Source: Craspedostauros australis
Lineage: Eukaryota > Bacillariophyta > Bacillariophyceae > Mastogloiales > Achnanthaceae
NCBI GenBank assembly: GCA_026770025.1
Contig: JAMXDE010000008.1
Location: 1-64,000 of the forward strand
Reading direction: 5' to 3'
Length of the DNA stretch: 64,000 bases
Shown here: piece by piece, positions 41,625-52,805 of the stretch
How positions within the stretch are numbered: position 1 is the first letter of the stretch
Layout of the letters: every line of letters begins with the position of its first letter
Program-made: the position numbers and the translations under genes
Notes under the pieces: model-generated
What the model saw: only the letters and a program-made list of their open reading frames with translations
What the model was told of the DNA's origin: nothing
The model's database searches: none

Positions 41625-41877
41625 GAAGTAGAAACTGTTTGTCATTGGTATAGACGGGACTCGATCAATTAGGCCAGCGGCATCAATGCCTCGTTTTGTT
41701 TCTCCGAAATAGGTCCAACAGGGTTTCCCACTAAGTTCTTCGAAAGGAGATTCGTTCTTCGCCAATCGTGGAATGTCAATAGCGGCCTTCTTGTGTCTGA
41801 GTGACAAAATTGTTTTTGGATGTCAAAGTAGTCGTACTAGTCGAAATGCGTTTCCGTTGCTTTTTGCCGGGTGTCCC

Positions 41878-42896
41878 TGTTCCCATCCATCACGAGTATG
41901 TACTACTACTTCTACGACTAGTAGTACATGAACAACAACAAGAAGGAAGACAACGGAGGGTTCTGACGACAACAGGGTTCTGTTGTGTGGCATTGTCGAA
42001 AACGAGAATCTTCGACTGATACGACTATGAGTCAGATCATCGAAGAAGACCAATGACTGTGTTGACATCTGTCGAAGCGCAACGAATGCGAGAGATCGTT
42101 GATGGTCATACCCAAGTGGTTCGAAATGGTCGTTGGGTGTTTCCATTGGTCTGGACGGTCTTGTGGCCTTGAGTCTGCCTCCGACAACTCGACTTCAGCC
42201 ACAATCAACATCACATCGGTTCGAAGCAAACAACGCGAAAGTCTCCGGAGGCAGAGATACAGAGATACAGAGAGACAGAGAGACAGAGGGAGCTGCCATC
42301 ACCACAACCATGGGCCATGCTTGCTTGCGTCATTGTAGCATCTGCTGTTGAAGCAATGGCTCCTTCACCGGCCTCTACCCGGAAGTGAACCAAACGGCAA
42401 ACCAGATGAAGAGCAATGGGATTGTTGTTGTGGTGTAATCAGATATTTTAAACTGGATTTATGGCTGGTTGCTGCCGATGTCCAGTTTGTTGTTGTTTCT
42501 CTTGTGTTTGCTTGCTTGGTGTTGGTGGTGGCTACCAGCTGTAGTGTTACAACGACGAATGACGTCATTGGTATTTTCTGGTTTCTTTGGTTTCGTGCCA
42601 TCTGTCCTCACAATTTGAGCATCTTCTCCAACAATCACCATCCAAATCACTGCGATTGACTCGACCGAGTGCAACCGTATCTCTTGGCATCACTGGAAGA
42701 TCCACGCATCCCCTCACCACAAAGTTGCCCAAAAACCCCAACCAGGATGCCAGGCACACAACAACACAATCCGGTGTCACCAAATCCAACACAACAACAG
42801 ACACTCCACCATAGCCTGAGCGAAGAGTCCAAGGACAGCCCATAGAATACCATCACCGCCGATACTCATACAGCACATCCCCACTTCTTCTCCAAA
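41878..42896. repeat. Linker, right part, and upstream region of MybL-A2
   Basis: Includes the cleanest stem-loop (41900-41927: GTACTACTA, loop, TAGTAGTAC) and an empty CCAAG site (42112-42116). From 42112 it is near-identical to 10419 onward. Likely the MybL-A2 promoter. Confidence 0.7.
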
Positions 42897-44174
42897 ATGA
42901 CGCAACCTTCCTGGACTCCAGCGAAAGCGAAGATGCTTTGCCTCGCCTACCTGGAAATCAAGAAGGAACCAGGCAAATGCAAAAACGGAACTTGGCCTCT
43001 CATTTTTGAGAATTTCAAGCGCCGCATCGCGCGGTACAACGAAAGGATGGCAATAAAGAGATCGAACAGAGGATACGGCGGCAGAAACGACGGCGACTTC
43101 GGCGGTGATTTTGATGTCGTCTCATGCACGGCTTCTGCAGATAGTCTCAGACACGTCTTGGACACCCTCCGGCGTTCCACTCTGCAACTTCGAAAGATTC
43201 TTCCGCCAACACCTCACACTTCACCGGAAGCTGAATTTGAATGGATCGCAGATTGGCGCGAATCGTGCGACAAGAGATTCAGACACTCTCGTCTCAACGT
43301 CCACGCCCTCGTGGAGTGCTGGAGACTTCTGAAGGACGCGCCACAAATTGCAGATGCTTCCTCACCTGCCTCTGCTCAGTCCAGTCCACAACCCACACTT
43401 CGACCTTTTCGCCTCCTCGCACGCAAATCAGTGGCGGCATCAGTCCGCGCTCGCAACCGTTGCAACCATCAAGGTCCATCGCCTCATGGTGAGACTGACG
43501 GCGATGATGCAAGCGAAGACGGAGACAATTCCGTCAGAACGAGCGGGGACGATCAACACAATCTAGACGATGGCGACGATGACGACGACGACGATAACGA
43601 TGACGACGACGACGATAACGAGTACGCGCCTGCCACTGTCACCAGCTACGACAACACGGAGAGCAGCAGCGACAACGACAGCGCCACCCAGATGCGGGGA
43701 TCCAATGACCAACAGGCGACGACTGCCTATGCCCCATCGCGCAAACGCAAGCGTCGTGGCGTATCCGCAGATGCTGACAGGAGCACGCGTATCGTCTTCA
43801 AAGACGATGAGGAGGACGGCAACACGGATGATAGCGCCCAGGTGGAAAACAGCGACGCTGCCGGAGACGACAATAACGTTGCCACAACAGCCAGTCGTCG
43901 TCGCCAGCATCGCGGACGCCGTCGTGACAACACAGACGGCACGTCGCAGGTACGTTCAGAAACCACGCAAGTCACGCGAACAGAAGACCGAAACTCCGCA
44001 AGAAGCACATCACTCCAATGCAGCGAGGAGATGGACATGATTCGCGAGGAACTCCGGCTTGCCAAACTCAAGCGCAACTACCACGATCTGCGCCTTCAGG
44101 AACTCAATCTGAAGCTTCAGGTTGCTGAGGCTAAGAAAGAAATGGAGGAGGCACATTGCAATCGCTCGGAATGA
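42897..44174 (+). CDS. MybL-A2, 425 aa
   Basis: Second copy of MybL-A. It differs from 11194-12456 mainly by a longer Asp/Asn run (GATGACGAC units, 43570-43622), a two-residue loss near SSPASAQSS and scattered substitutions. All parts (WTPAKAKMLCLAYLE, SRKRKRRG, C-terminal coiled coil) are kept and the frame is open, so the two copies look maintained, or the duplication is young. An in-frame stop 5' of the ATG (TAG near 42844) fixes the start for both copies. Confidence 0.65.
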   Translation: MTQPSWTPAKAKMLCLAYLEIKKEPGKCKNGTWPLIFENFKRRIARYNERMAIKRSNRGYGGRNDGDFGGDFDVVSCTASADSLRHVLDTLRRSTLQLRKILPPTPHTSPEAEFEWIADWRESCDKRFRHSRLNVHALVECWRLLKDAPQIADASSPASAQSSPQPTLRPFRLLARKSVAASVRARNRCNHQGPSPHGETDGDDASEDGDNSVRTSGDDQHNLDDGDDDDDDDNDDDDDDNEYAPATVTSYDNTESSSDNDSATQMRGSNDQQATTAYAPSRKRKRRGVSADADRSTRIVFKDDEEDGNTDDSAQVENSDAAGDDNNVATTASRRRQHRGRRRDNTDGTSQVRSETTQVTRTEDRNSARSTSLQCSEEMDMIREELRLAKLKRNYHDLRLQELNLKLQVAEAKKEMEEAHCNRSE

Positions 44175-45001
44175 AGGCATTGGGTGTCCAACTTTCACAT
44201 GCGTGGATGGATGGAGAGGTGGAGCAATGGGGAAATCGGAGAAGGGGTGTGTATGCAGGATCCGATCGGTGGTGCCACTTTCAGGTGGAGTGGACATTCC
44301 GAAGAATGTAATACAATAGAACAGATCACAGTTTGCACGGGCATGCGACCTTCTCTCTCCCATTAAGACTTCTGGATATGATCGTGCACTAGCTTACGAA
44401 TGATGTTTCGTGAATGCTTGTCGAGTTTGCGATAGTCGGAGCAGGTAGATACCACCCTCTCCACAAACGCAGATCGCAGAATACACGTACACGCCATAGG
44501 ATGGTGCGAGTGAATGGCGCAATTCAAACGACGAACAAAGAAACAGAAACCTTGACCACTCTCAACGCAGTTTTGGTCCGTTGAGTCGAACCTCCTTTTC
44601 CGTCCACGCAATGCGCGTGTACGCACGAAGGAGGCAAGTTCGCGAAATTGATCTGCATCAAATCATCAGAAACCAATGCGGATTCAAATCTCCATCAATG
44701 AGAAGTGCCATGCACATCGGCACCAAGTCACTTCAAGACCGCTGCTCGATGTCCATCGTCAATCATAACGGACACAGCAACAGCAGCAGAAGAAGCAACA
44801 GAGAGGCATCACACACCAATCGCCGCGTTGATCTTCCAACTTCACCTGCCCAGAAGACCGACGTTCAAACTTGTTTTCTTCTGTTTCGTCTTCATCGCTC
44901 GCAACTGCATCCACGAAACAAGAGCCAGTGCCATCGTCGAACATAGAACAACGTATGCCATCAAAGAAGACACTCAAACAGTACAAATCCACTCCTTCAC
45001 G

Positions 45002-46243
45002 ATGCCGCCTCTTGGCTGGACTCCAACGAAAGCGAGGTTTCTTTGCCTCGCCTTTTTGGAAGTAAATAAGAAACCACTCAAGCGTGGGGAACGACCTTGG
45101 CCTCTCATCCTGAAGATGTTCAACCAGAGCATCGACCAATACAACCAAGAATTGGATGGAAAGCTCGCAAGCGGAGGCGTCACCAACGATGATGAAGCAG
45201 CATCTAATGTCCACATACCGCTACACTCAAACCAATACAGTCTCGGAGCCTTCTTCAACAGAATCCGGCGCCCTGTCCTCCAACTTCGAGAACATCGCCC
45301 ATCGACTCTGCACATGTCGCAAGAAGCCGACGTGCGATGGATTGCAGATTGGTACCAGTCACACAAGACGGAAGGCGAAAACTGTTCTCTCAGCGTCGAG
45401 ATACTCGCGGCTTGTTGGAAGGTGCTGAAAGATGCTCCCCAGCTTGCGGAGAGATCGTCGCAAGCCACGATCTCTCCCGAATCCAGCCCGCGACCATCAC
45501 CGAGACCTTCACTCACCTCCGCAAAGACCGACATGGAGTTCCCCACAAGTGCACCCGGCTGTCACGACGATCAATGCTCCGACGATAGTGACCAAGAGAG
45601 TGAAGACGAAACCGAAGATGAGAGCGGCAATGGGAGCGACGACGGGAGCGGCGATGAAAAAGAACAAGATGACGGGAGCACCCCCATTCCACCAAATGAT
45701 GACGGCAACAACGGTAGCGACGGGAACGATGGCGCTATCGATCGTGACCGCGGAGACGATGAAAAGGAACAGAAACATCTCGGGTTTCGCCATACGAGGA
45801 TCCGCATCCGATCAAAGAAGCGGAAGCGGAGAACCCAGTCAACTAGCAATGAGACAAGATCCGCTCACAGCCATAGTGCGACCAATGATGATGATATCGC
45901 TGGCGATATTGTGGTTGCGGACGAAGTCACATCGTTCAATGATATCAGTGCTGGTGGAACTCGCCGCGCTCCTTCTCTTCCAGATCATCGTCCGAGTCCT
46001 CATTCTCGTGGTTCCAACAGCATCAACAGCATCAACAGCACTAACACCAATCCACAACACGACAGGTCATCGTCTCAGCACAAGCGGAAGACAAAGAAGA
46101 TTAAAATGCTTGAGCACAAGCTCCGGGTGGCGAAACTCGAGCGGATATGCCAGGATATTCGCGTTCGGCAACTAGATCTCAAGATGCAGCTGGCGAAGGC
46201 GAAGCAACGACTGGAAGAGGCACGTGGACATCCACCCATGTGA
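45002..46243 (+). CDS. MybL-B2, 413 aa
   Basis: Second copy of MybL-B. It lacks an eight-residue stretch of the acidic region present at 14002-14025 and gains a short Ser-Ile-Asn repeat near 46020-46040; otherwise nearly the same as 13295-14554, with an open frame and the same coiled coil. The in-frame length changes, with no frameshift, argue that the protein frame has been selected, unlike the type-1 cargo genes. Confidence 0.65.
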   Translation: MPPLGWTPTKARFLCLAFLEVNKKPLKRGERPWPLILKMFNQSIDQYNQELDGKLASGGVTNDDEAASNVHIPLHSNQYSLGAFFNRIRRPVLQLREHRPSTLHMSQEADVRWIADWYQSHKTEGENCSLSVEILAACWKVLKDAPQLAERSSQATISPESSPRPSPRPSLTSAKTDMEFPTSAPGCHDDQCSDDSDQESEDETEDESGNGSDDGSGDEKEQDDGSTPIPPNDDGNNGSDGNDGAIDRDRGDDEKEQKHLGFRHTRIRIRSKKRKRRTQSTSNETRSAHSHSATNDDDIAGDIVVADEVTSFNDISAGGTRRAPSLPDHRPSPHSRGSNSINSINSTNTNPQHDRSSSQHKRKTKKIKMLEHKLRVAKLERICQDIRVRQLDLKMQLAKAKQRLEEARGHPPM

Positions 46244-46545
46244 AGGTGGAGGGTCCAATGGATTGAGGTTGAATGGGTCGCTCAGCAAGCCTGTGATCAT
46301 CAACTGTCATAATGGGAGCGAAACGATCTTGTCCAGTTGTGCAGGTCACAACTGTCCGCTGTAGTCGTTTCTTTTGTGGTGTAGAATACATAGCGCTACT
46401 CAATAGAATATGTAATTACCATCCGCGGTCTGACTGCGAATATTCTCCCTCCGATAACTAACTCGAGTCCTCTTGTCATCATCTCAAATCCGTCATGCGT
46501 CCGCTTCTTGAAAACTTCTGGTATGGCATGGTCTGGTGTGGCGCT

Positions 46546-46961
46546 TCACTCCTCTTCTCCAGCAGCACCGTCCGTCTCAATCATTTGGGATGATTTGGTA
46601 GTCATAGAGCGGACGAAGTCCACCAATGTCACCCAATCCATGTATGAATCCACTTGCGCGATCCCCTCGTCTTCACCCACAACCTTGTACAGCTCCATCA
46701 TGGACATACAACTGTACTCATCATCAATACCATCACTCTCCGCTCCCCCATTGCGGAGGATATGAATGCCTCCCATCAGTTGAGGTTGTAGAATTAGTTT
46801 GCTTAAATATAGATGAGTGAACATATCTTTCTCACTTTCAGCTGCCACTCTCATTGCTGCATCCTTCAACACCACACAGTTGTGTTGATCAGCGAATATC
46901 AACGCATCTATCGTGGTGTCCTCTGTGAGATGCTTGCGGGCCAACTCTGCTTCCAGAACAA
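46546..46961 (-). pseudogene. BTB/POZ unit M4, C-terminal half, severed by the LINE
   Basis: Open minus-strand sequence from LARKHLTEDTTIDALIF through KDAAMRVAAESEKD to the acidic tail (TDGAAGEEE). The N-terminal half lies at 55644-55975; the LINE and its target duplication lie between them. Confidence 0.85.
46946..46961. repeat. LINE target-site duplication, left copy
   Basis: TCTGCTTCCAGAACAA, repeated exactly at 55644-55659. Confidence 0.95.
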
Positions 46962-47064
46962 TAATAATAACTCAGTGATTACATCAGAGATGTGCCATAA
47001 GGCTTTACCCTCGCCGTCGCCTGCCCCGTAGGACCTAGCTTCGAGCGAGCTGTCGAGATTATAC

Positions 47065-50000
47065 TCAATCCAGGCCTAGCCACGTTGCCATGGCCTGTCG
47101 TTCCGCTTGCATGGAGCGAGACCGTCGTCGGGCTTTGACTGCGGCCTGTACTGCCGTCATCGAATGCACCCATTGTCGCATTTGGGTTTCGGTGCCGTAC
47201 TCGATGTTGCGTCCGTCTCGTAAGAGCTGCAGTTCTGACGCTGTCATGTCTTGGCTGGCACTCTGGGTTATCCGGCGCACCTGCCTGCGCAATTCCTGCG
47301 TAGTTGGGTGCTGATCCCCGTCGTGCACTTTCGCATTTCTCGCCGTCCATATCGTCCAAGGTACTTTCCAGATCCACCGGATTACCTCTCCTGCCCATGC
47401 CCTAGCGTCCGGGAAAAAGCACTCGTGCGTCGTCATCCACTGCCTCTGCGTCCGTACCCAATCCTTGTGTAGGAAGCCTGCTAGCAGAGGATACCAACCT
47501 ATCGCGCTCTGAGGTCCATCCGTTCTCAACTTCCGTCTCCACCGCACTAGCCCCACTCGCATGTTCTGGACCAGTCGCGGGGCCGTACCAATTCTCACCA
47601 TGGTAGCGATCAGATCGGCCGTGGAGTCCTGCCAAGCTTCCTGGTGTTCCGGGCACTGCAGCACGTGTTCCGTCGTTTCCTCGTGGGGACAGAATTGGCA
47701 CTTCGCCGTGGGTCGCTGTCCCATCTGATGCAATTTCTTGTTGACACCGATGAAACCCGAGGACCACTTGGACATGAAGGTGACCATCGTCTTGCTCTTT
47801 TTGGCCGACCTCGTTGACCTGTACGTATGCCAGTCCACCGCTGCGGCCTGTTCGTCCTCCCACTGAAACTTCGATGACCAATAAGTGGCAGCTTCCGCCG
47901 CCTGTAGTATCTCGTTCAATGCGTGCTTGTCCACATGCGAGGCATCCGTGTCTCGGAGACGTAAACGCCACCTGTCAGTGCTCGTGCTCCATCTTTTCAC
48001 CATTCGGCGTTGTGCTGTCTCAACCCAAAACCGCTTAGCATTGTCGTCGACAATCACATTGAGCCGCTCCAGGGTGGTCAGCGTCTTCCCAGTATCATCC
48101 TGGTGACCTTTGACCCATTCCCATTTTAGGGTGGCCCGAATCTGGCGCCGAAGCTTCCGAATCTCGGTGAGCACGTCCCAGTCTCGTTGGTGTGGGCGGA
48201 GCTCGTCCTCCTGCGCTCGTTGCATGGCCTGTTTACCGTCCAAGGCCAGCGTAATCACGCAGTCCTCGTCCAGCCCTGGCATCCTGGATATGACTGCCAG
48301 AGACGCCCATACACCTGCCAGTTCGCTTCTGTAGGCGCTTTGTACTTCTCTGGGTCCTGGAACAAAGGTGTTGCAGCTCATGCTGGCGTTGGACTCGGCG
48401 TCAAACAGTATCGATGACGAAGTCCCTCGGAAATCCTTGAACGAACCGTCACTCACCACCAGTAGCTTTCCACGTCTGGCCGCCCTTACTGCGTCATGAG
48501 GCTGTAGGTCCCCCTGCAGCTGCTCGACCGGGTTGTAGCCTTCCGAGGGCTCGTCGCTCGGCTCAGCCAGGCCCACGTGGCCATCCCACTCGATTCCCGT
48601 TTCAATCATCGTGACAGACACGCGCTTGGCCCCCGTTGGGAGCACCTCGACGTGTCCAGCCCTAGTGAATCGCTGTCGACGGGTCCGGCTGGTGAGACGC
48701 TGCCTGTATCGCTGGATTGGACGAGTAGCCATGTCAAAGATCACATCTGTGTACGGTAGCTTCCACCACCGCCAGGTCCTATCATCGCTGTGCCACCTGC
48801 CCAGGGGTTGGTGGAGCGTCAAGCCTCGGAAGCACATGAATTTGCACCACCGCTGCCATTCCTTCCACCAGCCGCTCGGGAGGCGGTCAGGTTGGCTCGC
48901 CCATTGATTGGGCAGGGTCGACGCGGCGATTCCGTCATGCGCCTCCGCCAGTATTCTCGTTCCGTTAGCCGACGTGATGTCCGACATTCGTATCACACCC
49001 AGCTTCTGACGCACCATATTCAGATGGTATAACTGAGCTCCTTTCACACCTTGGCTTAGCCAGATGTCCATCAAGAACTTGTCACCTCTCCGCTGGCGAG
49101 TCGCCGACTTCGTGGTTTCGAGTATGTCTATGCTGGTGTCGTGAAGCTGCTGCCAGAGTCCGGTGACCCAGCAACTCGTGGCGCAGTGTCCTATGGCCTT
49201 GTGTGAGTACCGGAACAGGGATCGCTCCACTCCCAGCTCCTCTTTCAAGGCCAGAATAGAGCACTTGATCATTTCCCCGGTTTGAGTGCCACGATGGACT
49301 TCGTCGAATGCCAGCTGGACCTGCGAGATCAACTGCATATTGGCTGGGTTGATGATTCCCAGCCCGCCCAGTGACGTCGTACCATATACCAAGTCTCTCG
49401 GGAAGTTCCTGGACACCCCCATTTTCGGGAGTGCTGCGAGCAGCGCCGGGGCCATGATCCGTCGCCATTGTAGCCGAGTAAGCTGAACCATTGGAAGCGC
49501 GTATTCGATCGTCTTCATGAACCGCAGCGTGAGGGCAGATCTTGCGTCGGCTGGAGAAATCTTAGCCGTCCGCATGCGTCCCCCAAATTCTTCTGCTTTC
49601 TTGCGGAGTCTGTCAGCCTGCGCTTCTTGATTCCCGTCGAAGTCGATGAACACCCCCAACGTGAAGAGTGGCTGGTCCATTGGTTTGTATGGTATTTCCG
49701 CTGCTGCGCCTTGTCCATCGTTGATATTGATGATGGTCAACGGGTTGGCGTCTTGCCACGTCCATTGCCCTGAAATGAATTCCGGTTGCATCGCCCACCA
49801 GGCGGACTTACTCGGCACGAGAGCACCGCCGGTAACGTGCAGCAGCTTGCTCCAGTCTTGTACCATCGCCTTGAAAGCTTCCGTGTCTGCCGTCACTGTG
49901 CCACCTGTTTCCAGCCTCACTAGGTCCGTGTCGTCCACGAAGGCTGATCCCAGAATTGAAATCGTCTGCTCGTCAGGGGTCTGTAGCGGCGAGTCATGAC

Positions 50001-52533
50001 CAAGGAGGCCCATGGCATTAAACATGACGGAACTGATGACCGCCCAAATAGCCGGTCCTGCCCCGTTCCCTTGGCCAATGCCGTGCATCTGGCAATCCGC
50101 GCCGCGACCATATGATCTATCCGACACTCCGTAGGCGGTGCTGATGTGGTGCTTTGCGTCTCGGAGCGTCTTGAACATGCTTCTCGTCGCCGATCTGTTC
50201 GCTCCGGCCGCCATCATTACCGTCGCCGCGAAGTTTGGGACTATCCTGTCGTAACATGATTTTGCGTCGTTGGAGCAGAATGAGACCGCCACTTTCCGCT
50301 GGAAACCCAGGTCGATGCTGATACGCTTGTTCAGTGCTGCGCTGATTGCCGACCTGCATTTGCGGCTACCGAATTGGAATCCCGAGAGCCATCCTGCTTT
50401 CTCCGCAGTTTGCATCATTTGTCGTCCAAGTCTCTTGTTGTTCAAATTGAACTGCGCGTCCATCAATTGTATGGTCCTCATCTTCTCGATGTTGAAGACT
50501 TGCGCCTTCTTCAGTATCTCGACGTCGGTGATCCGTTGCCATGGTCTCGGCGAGTGGCCTGTTTGGTACGGAATATCCCTCAACATCATGTCGGCGTCTG
50601 CTAGGCTCTTGACGGACATCGCTGCTTTGTAATGTCCGAAGTGCGGCGTGCTCGGTTCTGAGTTCGTCAGTTCCGTCTGTCGTTTCCATGCCCGAATGTG
50701 CTCCTCTGTCGTAAGTTCCTCCTTGTCTTGTGCAATGGGTTGCAAGGACTGCAGCAGGGCATGAGTCATAGGATCCGGCACTTCTGGGGTGGATCCCTGC
50801 GCGTTGACAAGTTGTGTCTCCAGTGCCGGGTTCCAAATCCGGTCCATGATCCTTTTCGTCTGGCCCGTCATGCAAGGGGTCTGGTCTGCTTGGGAAAATC
50901 GTCGTTTGTTTTCCCTTATGCACGCTGTGACGATGTCGTGTTGTTCCGTGCATTCCTGCAATCGGCCTTCGTCATCCGTGAATAAGACCTTCGTCGTCAT
51001 CGACTTGTCTTGCCCAAACACAGCTCGAAGGCGTCCCGCTTGTTCCCGTTGTTTCTCTCGATTCATCAGGGATTGCAATGCCGCTTCATATTCCTGCTCA
51101 TGGGCGTCGTGTCGTTGCCTGGCTAGCTGTACCAGAAACTCTTGGCGGGCCTTCTCGTGGTCCTTCTTTTGCTTGTAGTATGTGGTGTATGCCTCCGATC
51201 GGCGTTGTTGTGCCTGAGGCAGAGTCTCCCCTACCTCCAGTCCCACCAGCTTCCGTGTGCGGCACCGGAGCGACGAGCTGACCTTGACCCCTGCCAGGTG
51301 TTTGACCTCCAGGGACCAGTGTTTTATCACGTTCCTTGCGTGTTGCAGTTCTGGAGACCAGGCGGCCCCTCCCATCTTCAGCTTGCGACATCCCTTCTCC
51401 GCGTGTCGGCGGATCTCGTATGTTTGAGTCAGAAGCTTGTCGTATTGACGGCGTTGGTCGTGAGTCAGTCTCCACCCTTGGGTCTTGGCTGTGAGCCACA
51501 TCTTCTGTGTGCGGTCAAGGATGTTGTGTCTTCCGTATTCTTCTAGAAGCGCATCATTGTACCGTTGCATAACTCGGGGATCACTCAGCACAAGACGGCG
51601 TGGTGTGGACTTGCGAACGGGTTTGATACCTGTTCCCAATACCTGATCGAAGCTGATGTCGATCCACACCGCTCTGTGATCGGACGGGATCGCTGCACCA
51701 AACTCCAGGTAGCCGGCTTTCTCCAGAATGACTCCTTCAGAGGCGAATATCGCGTCGATAGGAATTCCACTGCGGTTGCGTTGTTGTGTTGCACGGCGAG
51801 ATAGGTCTCGTCCTATCCGTTTCTGTACCGTGTTTCGCAACCCTGCGGCCTCGAGGCGTTTGGCGGTAGGGCTGTCCATGACGTCGTCATTCAGGTCCAC
51901 TCCTAGTACAATGGTGTCGCCCTCCGCTTTCCACTTGTGTATCTCGACGGTTATGTCTGTGATCCAGGCTTCGTGCGGGTCCTCTTCTCTTCCGGTCTCG
52001 TGCAGTACTCGCGTTTGTTGTGCCCAGACCGTGGTGGCTCCCTCGGTAGACCGGCATGGCCTATAGGCTGCGATGACTCGCAATCTCTTGGTGCCTTTCC
52101 CTTCCGTGAGAGTCCAACACCACCGACCCATACCACTCTCATCGGTTCCAGTTTGGAATGTGCGTGCGGCCATTTGCGCCGTTACGACCACCCCTGCGCC
52201 TCCGTACAGTCGCGGGTCTCTTTTGTCTTCGTGTGTGTTGTAGGCAAAGGAGTGTTTGGATCGGGGTAGCTGTCGTCTGGATCGCTCTGCCCACTGGTCG
52301 TGCGGTCGTGCGTGATCCCAACGTATGTTGGTTTCTGCCATGCATAGCATGTCCAAGTCGCTCGATTTGATGAACCCGAAGATTTCCTCGTTCTTCTGCT
52401 GGTACGTGTGAATGGGTAGCTGGGCTACGTTTTGGTACACAATGCGGATCGTCGCCTTAGCCTTCTCCGTCATCGGATCCCCGCAAGCATCGTTTAGCCT
52501 ACTTGCTGCATCAAGCGCCTCCTGGTCTGTCAT
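47065..52533 (-). CDS. LINE ORF2: endonuclease, reverse transcriptase, RNase H (1,822 aa)
   Basis: ATG start MTDQEALDAAS. Residues ~27-295 form an APE-type endonuclease (IVYQNVAQ; SDHRAVWIDI near 284 is the catalytic SDH motif). The reverse transcriptase spans about 600-1000: CSNDAKSCYDRI near 752, GIGQGNGAGPAIW near 818 and FVDDTDLV near 864, the catalytic pair. RNase H lies at about 1350-1490: VSDGSFKDF near 1357, YRSELAGVW near 1397, WVKGHQDD near 1472. Near 1611 a CQFCPHEETTEHVLQC zinc-binding motif follows, as in many LINEs with RNase H. It nicks target DNA and copies element RNA at the nick. Complete and open; the interval between RT and RNase H is long. Confidence 0.93.
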   Translation of the reverse strand: MTDQEALDAASRLNDACGDPMTEKAKATIRIVYQNVAQLPIHTYQQKNEEIFGFIKSSDLDMLCMAETNIRWDHARPHDQWAERSRRQLPRSKHSFAYNTHEDKRDPRLYGGAGVVVTAQMAARTFQTGTDESGMGRWCWTLTEGKGTKRLRVIAAYRPCRSTEGATTVWAQQTRVLHETGREEDPHEAWITDITVEIHKWKAEGDTIVLGVDLNDDVMDSPTAKRLEAAGLRNTVQKRIGRDLSRRATQQRNRSGIPIDAIFASEGVILEKAGYLEFGAAIPSDHRAVWIDISFDQVLGTGIKPVRKSTPRRLVLSDPRVMQRYNDALLEEYGRHNILDRTQKMWLTAKTQGWRLTHDQRRQYDKLLTQTYEIRRHAEKGCRKLKMGGAAWSPELQHARNVIKHWSLEVKHLAGVKVSSSLRCRTRKLVGLEVGETLPQAQQRRSEAYTTYYKQKKDHEKARQEFLVQLARQRHDAHEQEYEAALQSLMNREKQREQAGRLRAVFGQDKSMTTKVLFTDDEGRLQECTEQHDIVTACIRENKRRFSQADQTPCMTGQTKRIMDRIWNPALETQLVNAQGSTPEVPDPMTHALLQSLQPIAQDKEELTTEEHIRAWKRQTELTNSEPSTPHFGHYKAAMSVKSLADADMMLRDIPYQTGHSPRPWQRITDVEILKKAQVFNIEKMRTIQLMDAQFNLNNKRLGRQMMQTAEKAGWLSGFQFGSRKCRSAISAALNKRISIDLGFQRKVAVSFCSNDAKSCYDRIVPNFAATVMMAAGANRSATRSMFKTLRDAKHHISTAYGVSDRSYGRGADCQMHGIGQGNGAGPAIWAVISSVMFNAMGLLGHDSPLQTPDEQTISILGSAFVDDTDLVRLETGGTVTADTEAFKAMVQDWSKLLHVTGGALVPSKSAWWAMQPEFISGQWTWQDANPLTIININDGQGAAAEIPYKPMDQPLFTLGVFIDFDGNQEAQADRLRKKAEEFGGRMRTAKISPADARSALTLRFMKTIEYALPMVQLTRLQWRRIMAPALLAALPKMGVSRNFPRDLVYGTTSLGGLGIINPANMQLISQVQLAFDEVHRGTQTGEMIKCSILALKEELGVERSLFRYSHKAIGHCATSCWVTGLWQQLHDTSIDILETTKSATRQRRGDKFLMDIWLSQGVKGAQLYHLNMVRQKLGVIRMSDITSANGTRILAEAHDGIAASTLPNQWASQPDRLPSGWWKEWQRWCKFMCFRGLTLHQPLGRWHSDDRTWRWWKLPYTDVIFDMATRPIQRYRQRLTSRTRRQRFTRAGHVEVLPTGAKRVSVTMIETGIEWDGHVGLAEPSDEPSEGYNPVEQLQGDLQPHDAVRAARRGKLLVVSDGSFKDFRGTSSSILFDAESNASMSCNTFVPGPREVQSAYRSELAGVWASLAVISRMPGLDEDCVITLALDGKQAMQRAQEDELRPHQRDWDVLTEIRKLRRQIRATLKWEWVKGHQDDTGKTLTTLERLNVIVDDNAKRFWVETAQRRMVKRWSTSTDRWRLRLRDTDASHVDKHALNEILQAAEAATYWSSKFQWEDEQAAAVDWHTYRSTRSAKKSKTMVTFMSKWSSGFIGVNKKLHQMGQRPTAKCQFCPHEETTEHVLQCPEHQEAWQDSTADLIATMVRIGTAPRLVQNMRVGLVRWRRKLRTDGPQSAIGWYPLLAGFLHKDWVRTQRQWMTTHECFFPDARAWAGEVIRWIWKVPWTIWTARNAKVHDGDQHPTTQELRRQVRRITQSASQDMTASELQLLRDGRNIEYGTETQMRQWVHSMTAVQAAVKARRRSRSMQAERQAMATWLGLD

Positions 52534-52771
52534 GGTGTTGTCTCCGGTACTCAGTGGAACCGGGTCACCGAAGCCTTGGCACTGATGGTGTTGTGTTGAT
52601 TGTTGGTTCTGTGGTCACAATCCTTCCGGTTCGACTCTGACCTTGTTGGTGTCGGTATCGTTGATGCCACCGTTGTTGTTTTCGTTGATGGTGTCGTCGT
52701 TGCCTATGTGGGCGGCGGTGTCGGTGGTCGTTGGTGGTGGTTGTTGTCGTAGTTGTTGGTATTGTTGTTAT

Positions 52772-52805
<34 letters not shown>

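Larger units (their letters stand above)
40398..41877. mobile_element. Non-autonomous DNA element, 1,480 bp, 16-bp inverted ends
   Basis: Bounded by GGGACACCCGGCAAAA (40398-40413) and its exact inverse (41862-41877). The flanks join without gap or overlap in the empty linkers (17960-17961, 32220-32221), so I see no target duplication. It is A+T-rich, has no convincing coding frame, and carries two clusters of a 20-base direct repeat. It is probably moved by a transposase encoded elsewhere; family unknown. Confidence 0.8.
42112..46961. repeat. Type-2 cassette, second copy (to the LINE)
   Basis: Near-identical to 10419-15280 in order and sequence, with codon-scale differences in the acidic runs and one short indel in the MybL spacer. 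The two type-2 cassettes lie about 31.7 kb apart. Confidence 0.85.
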
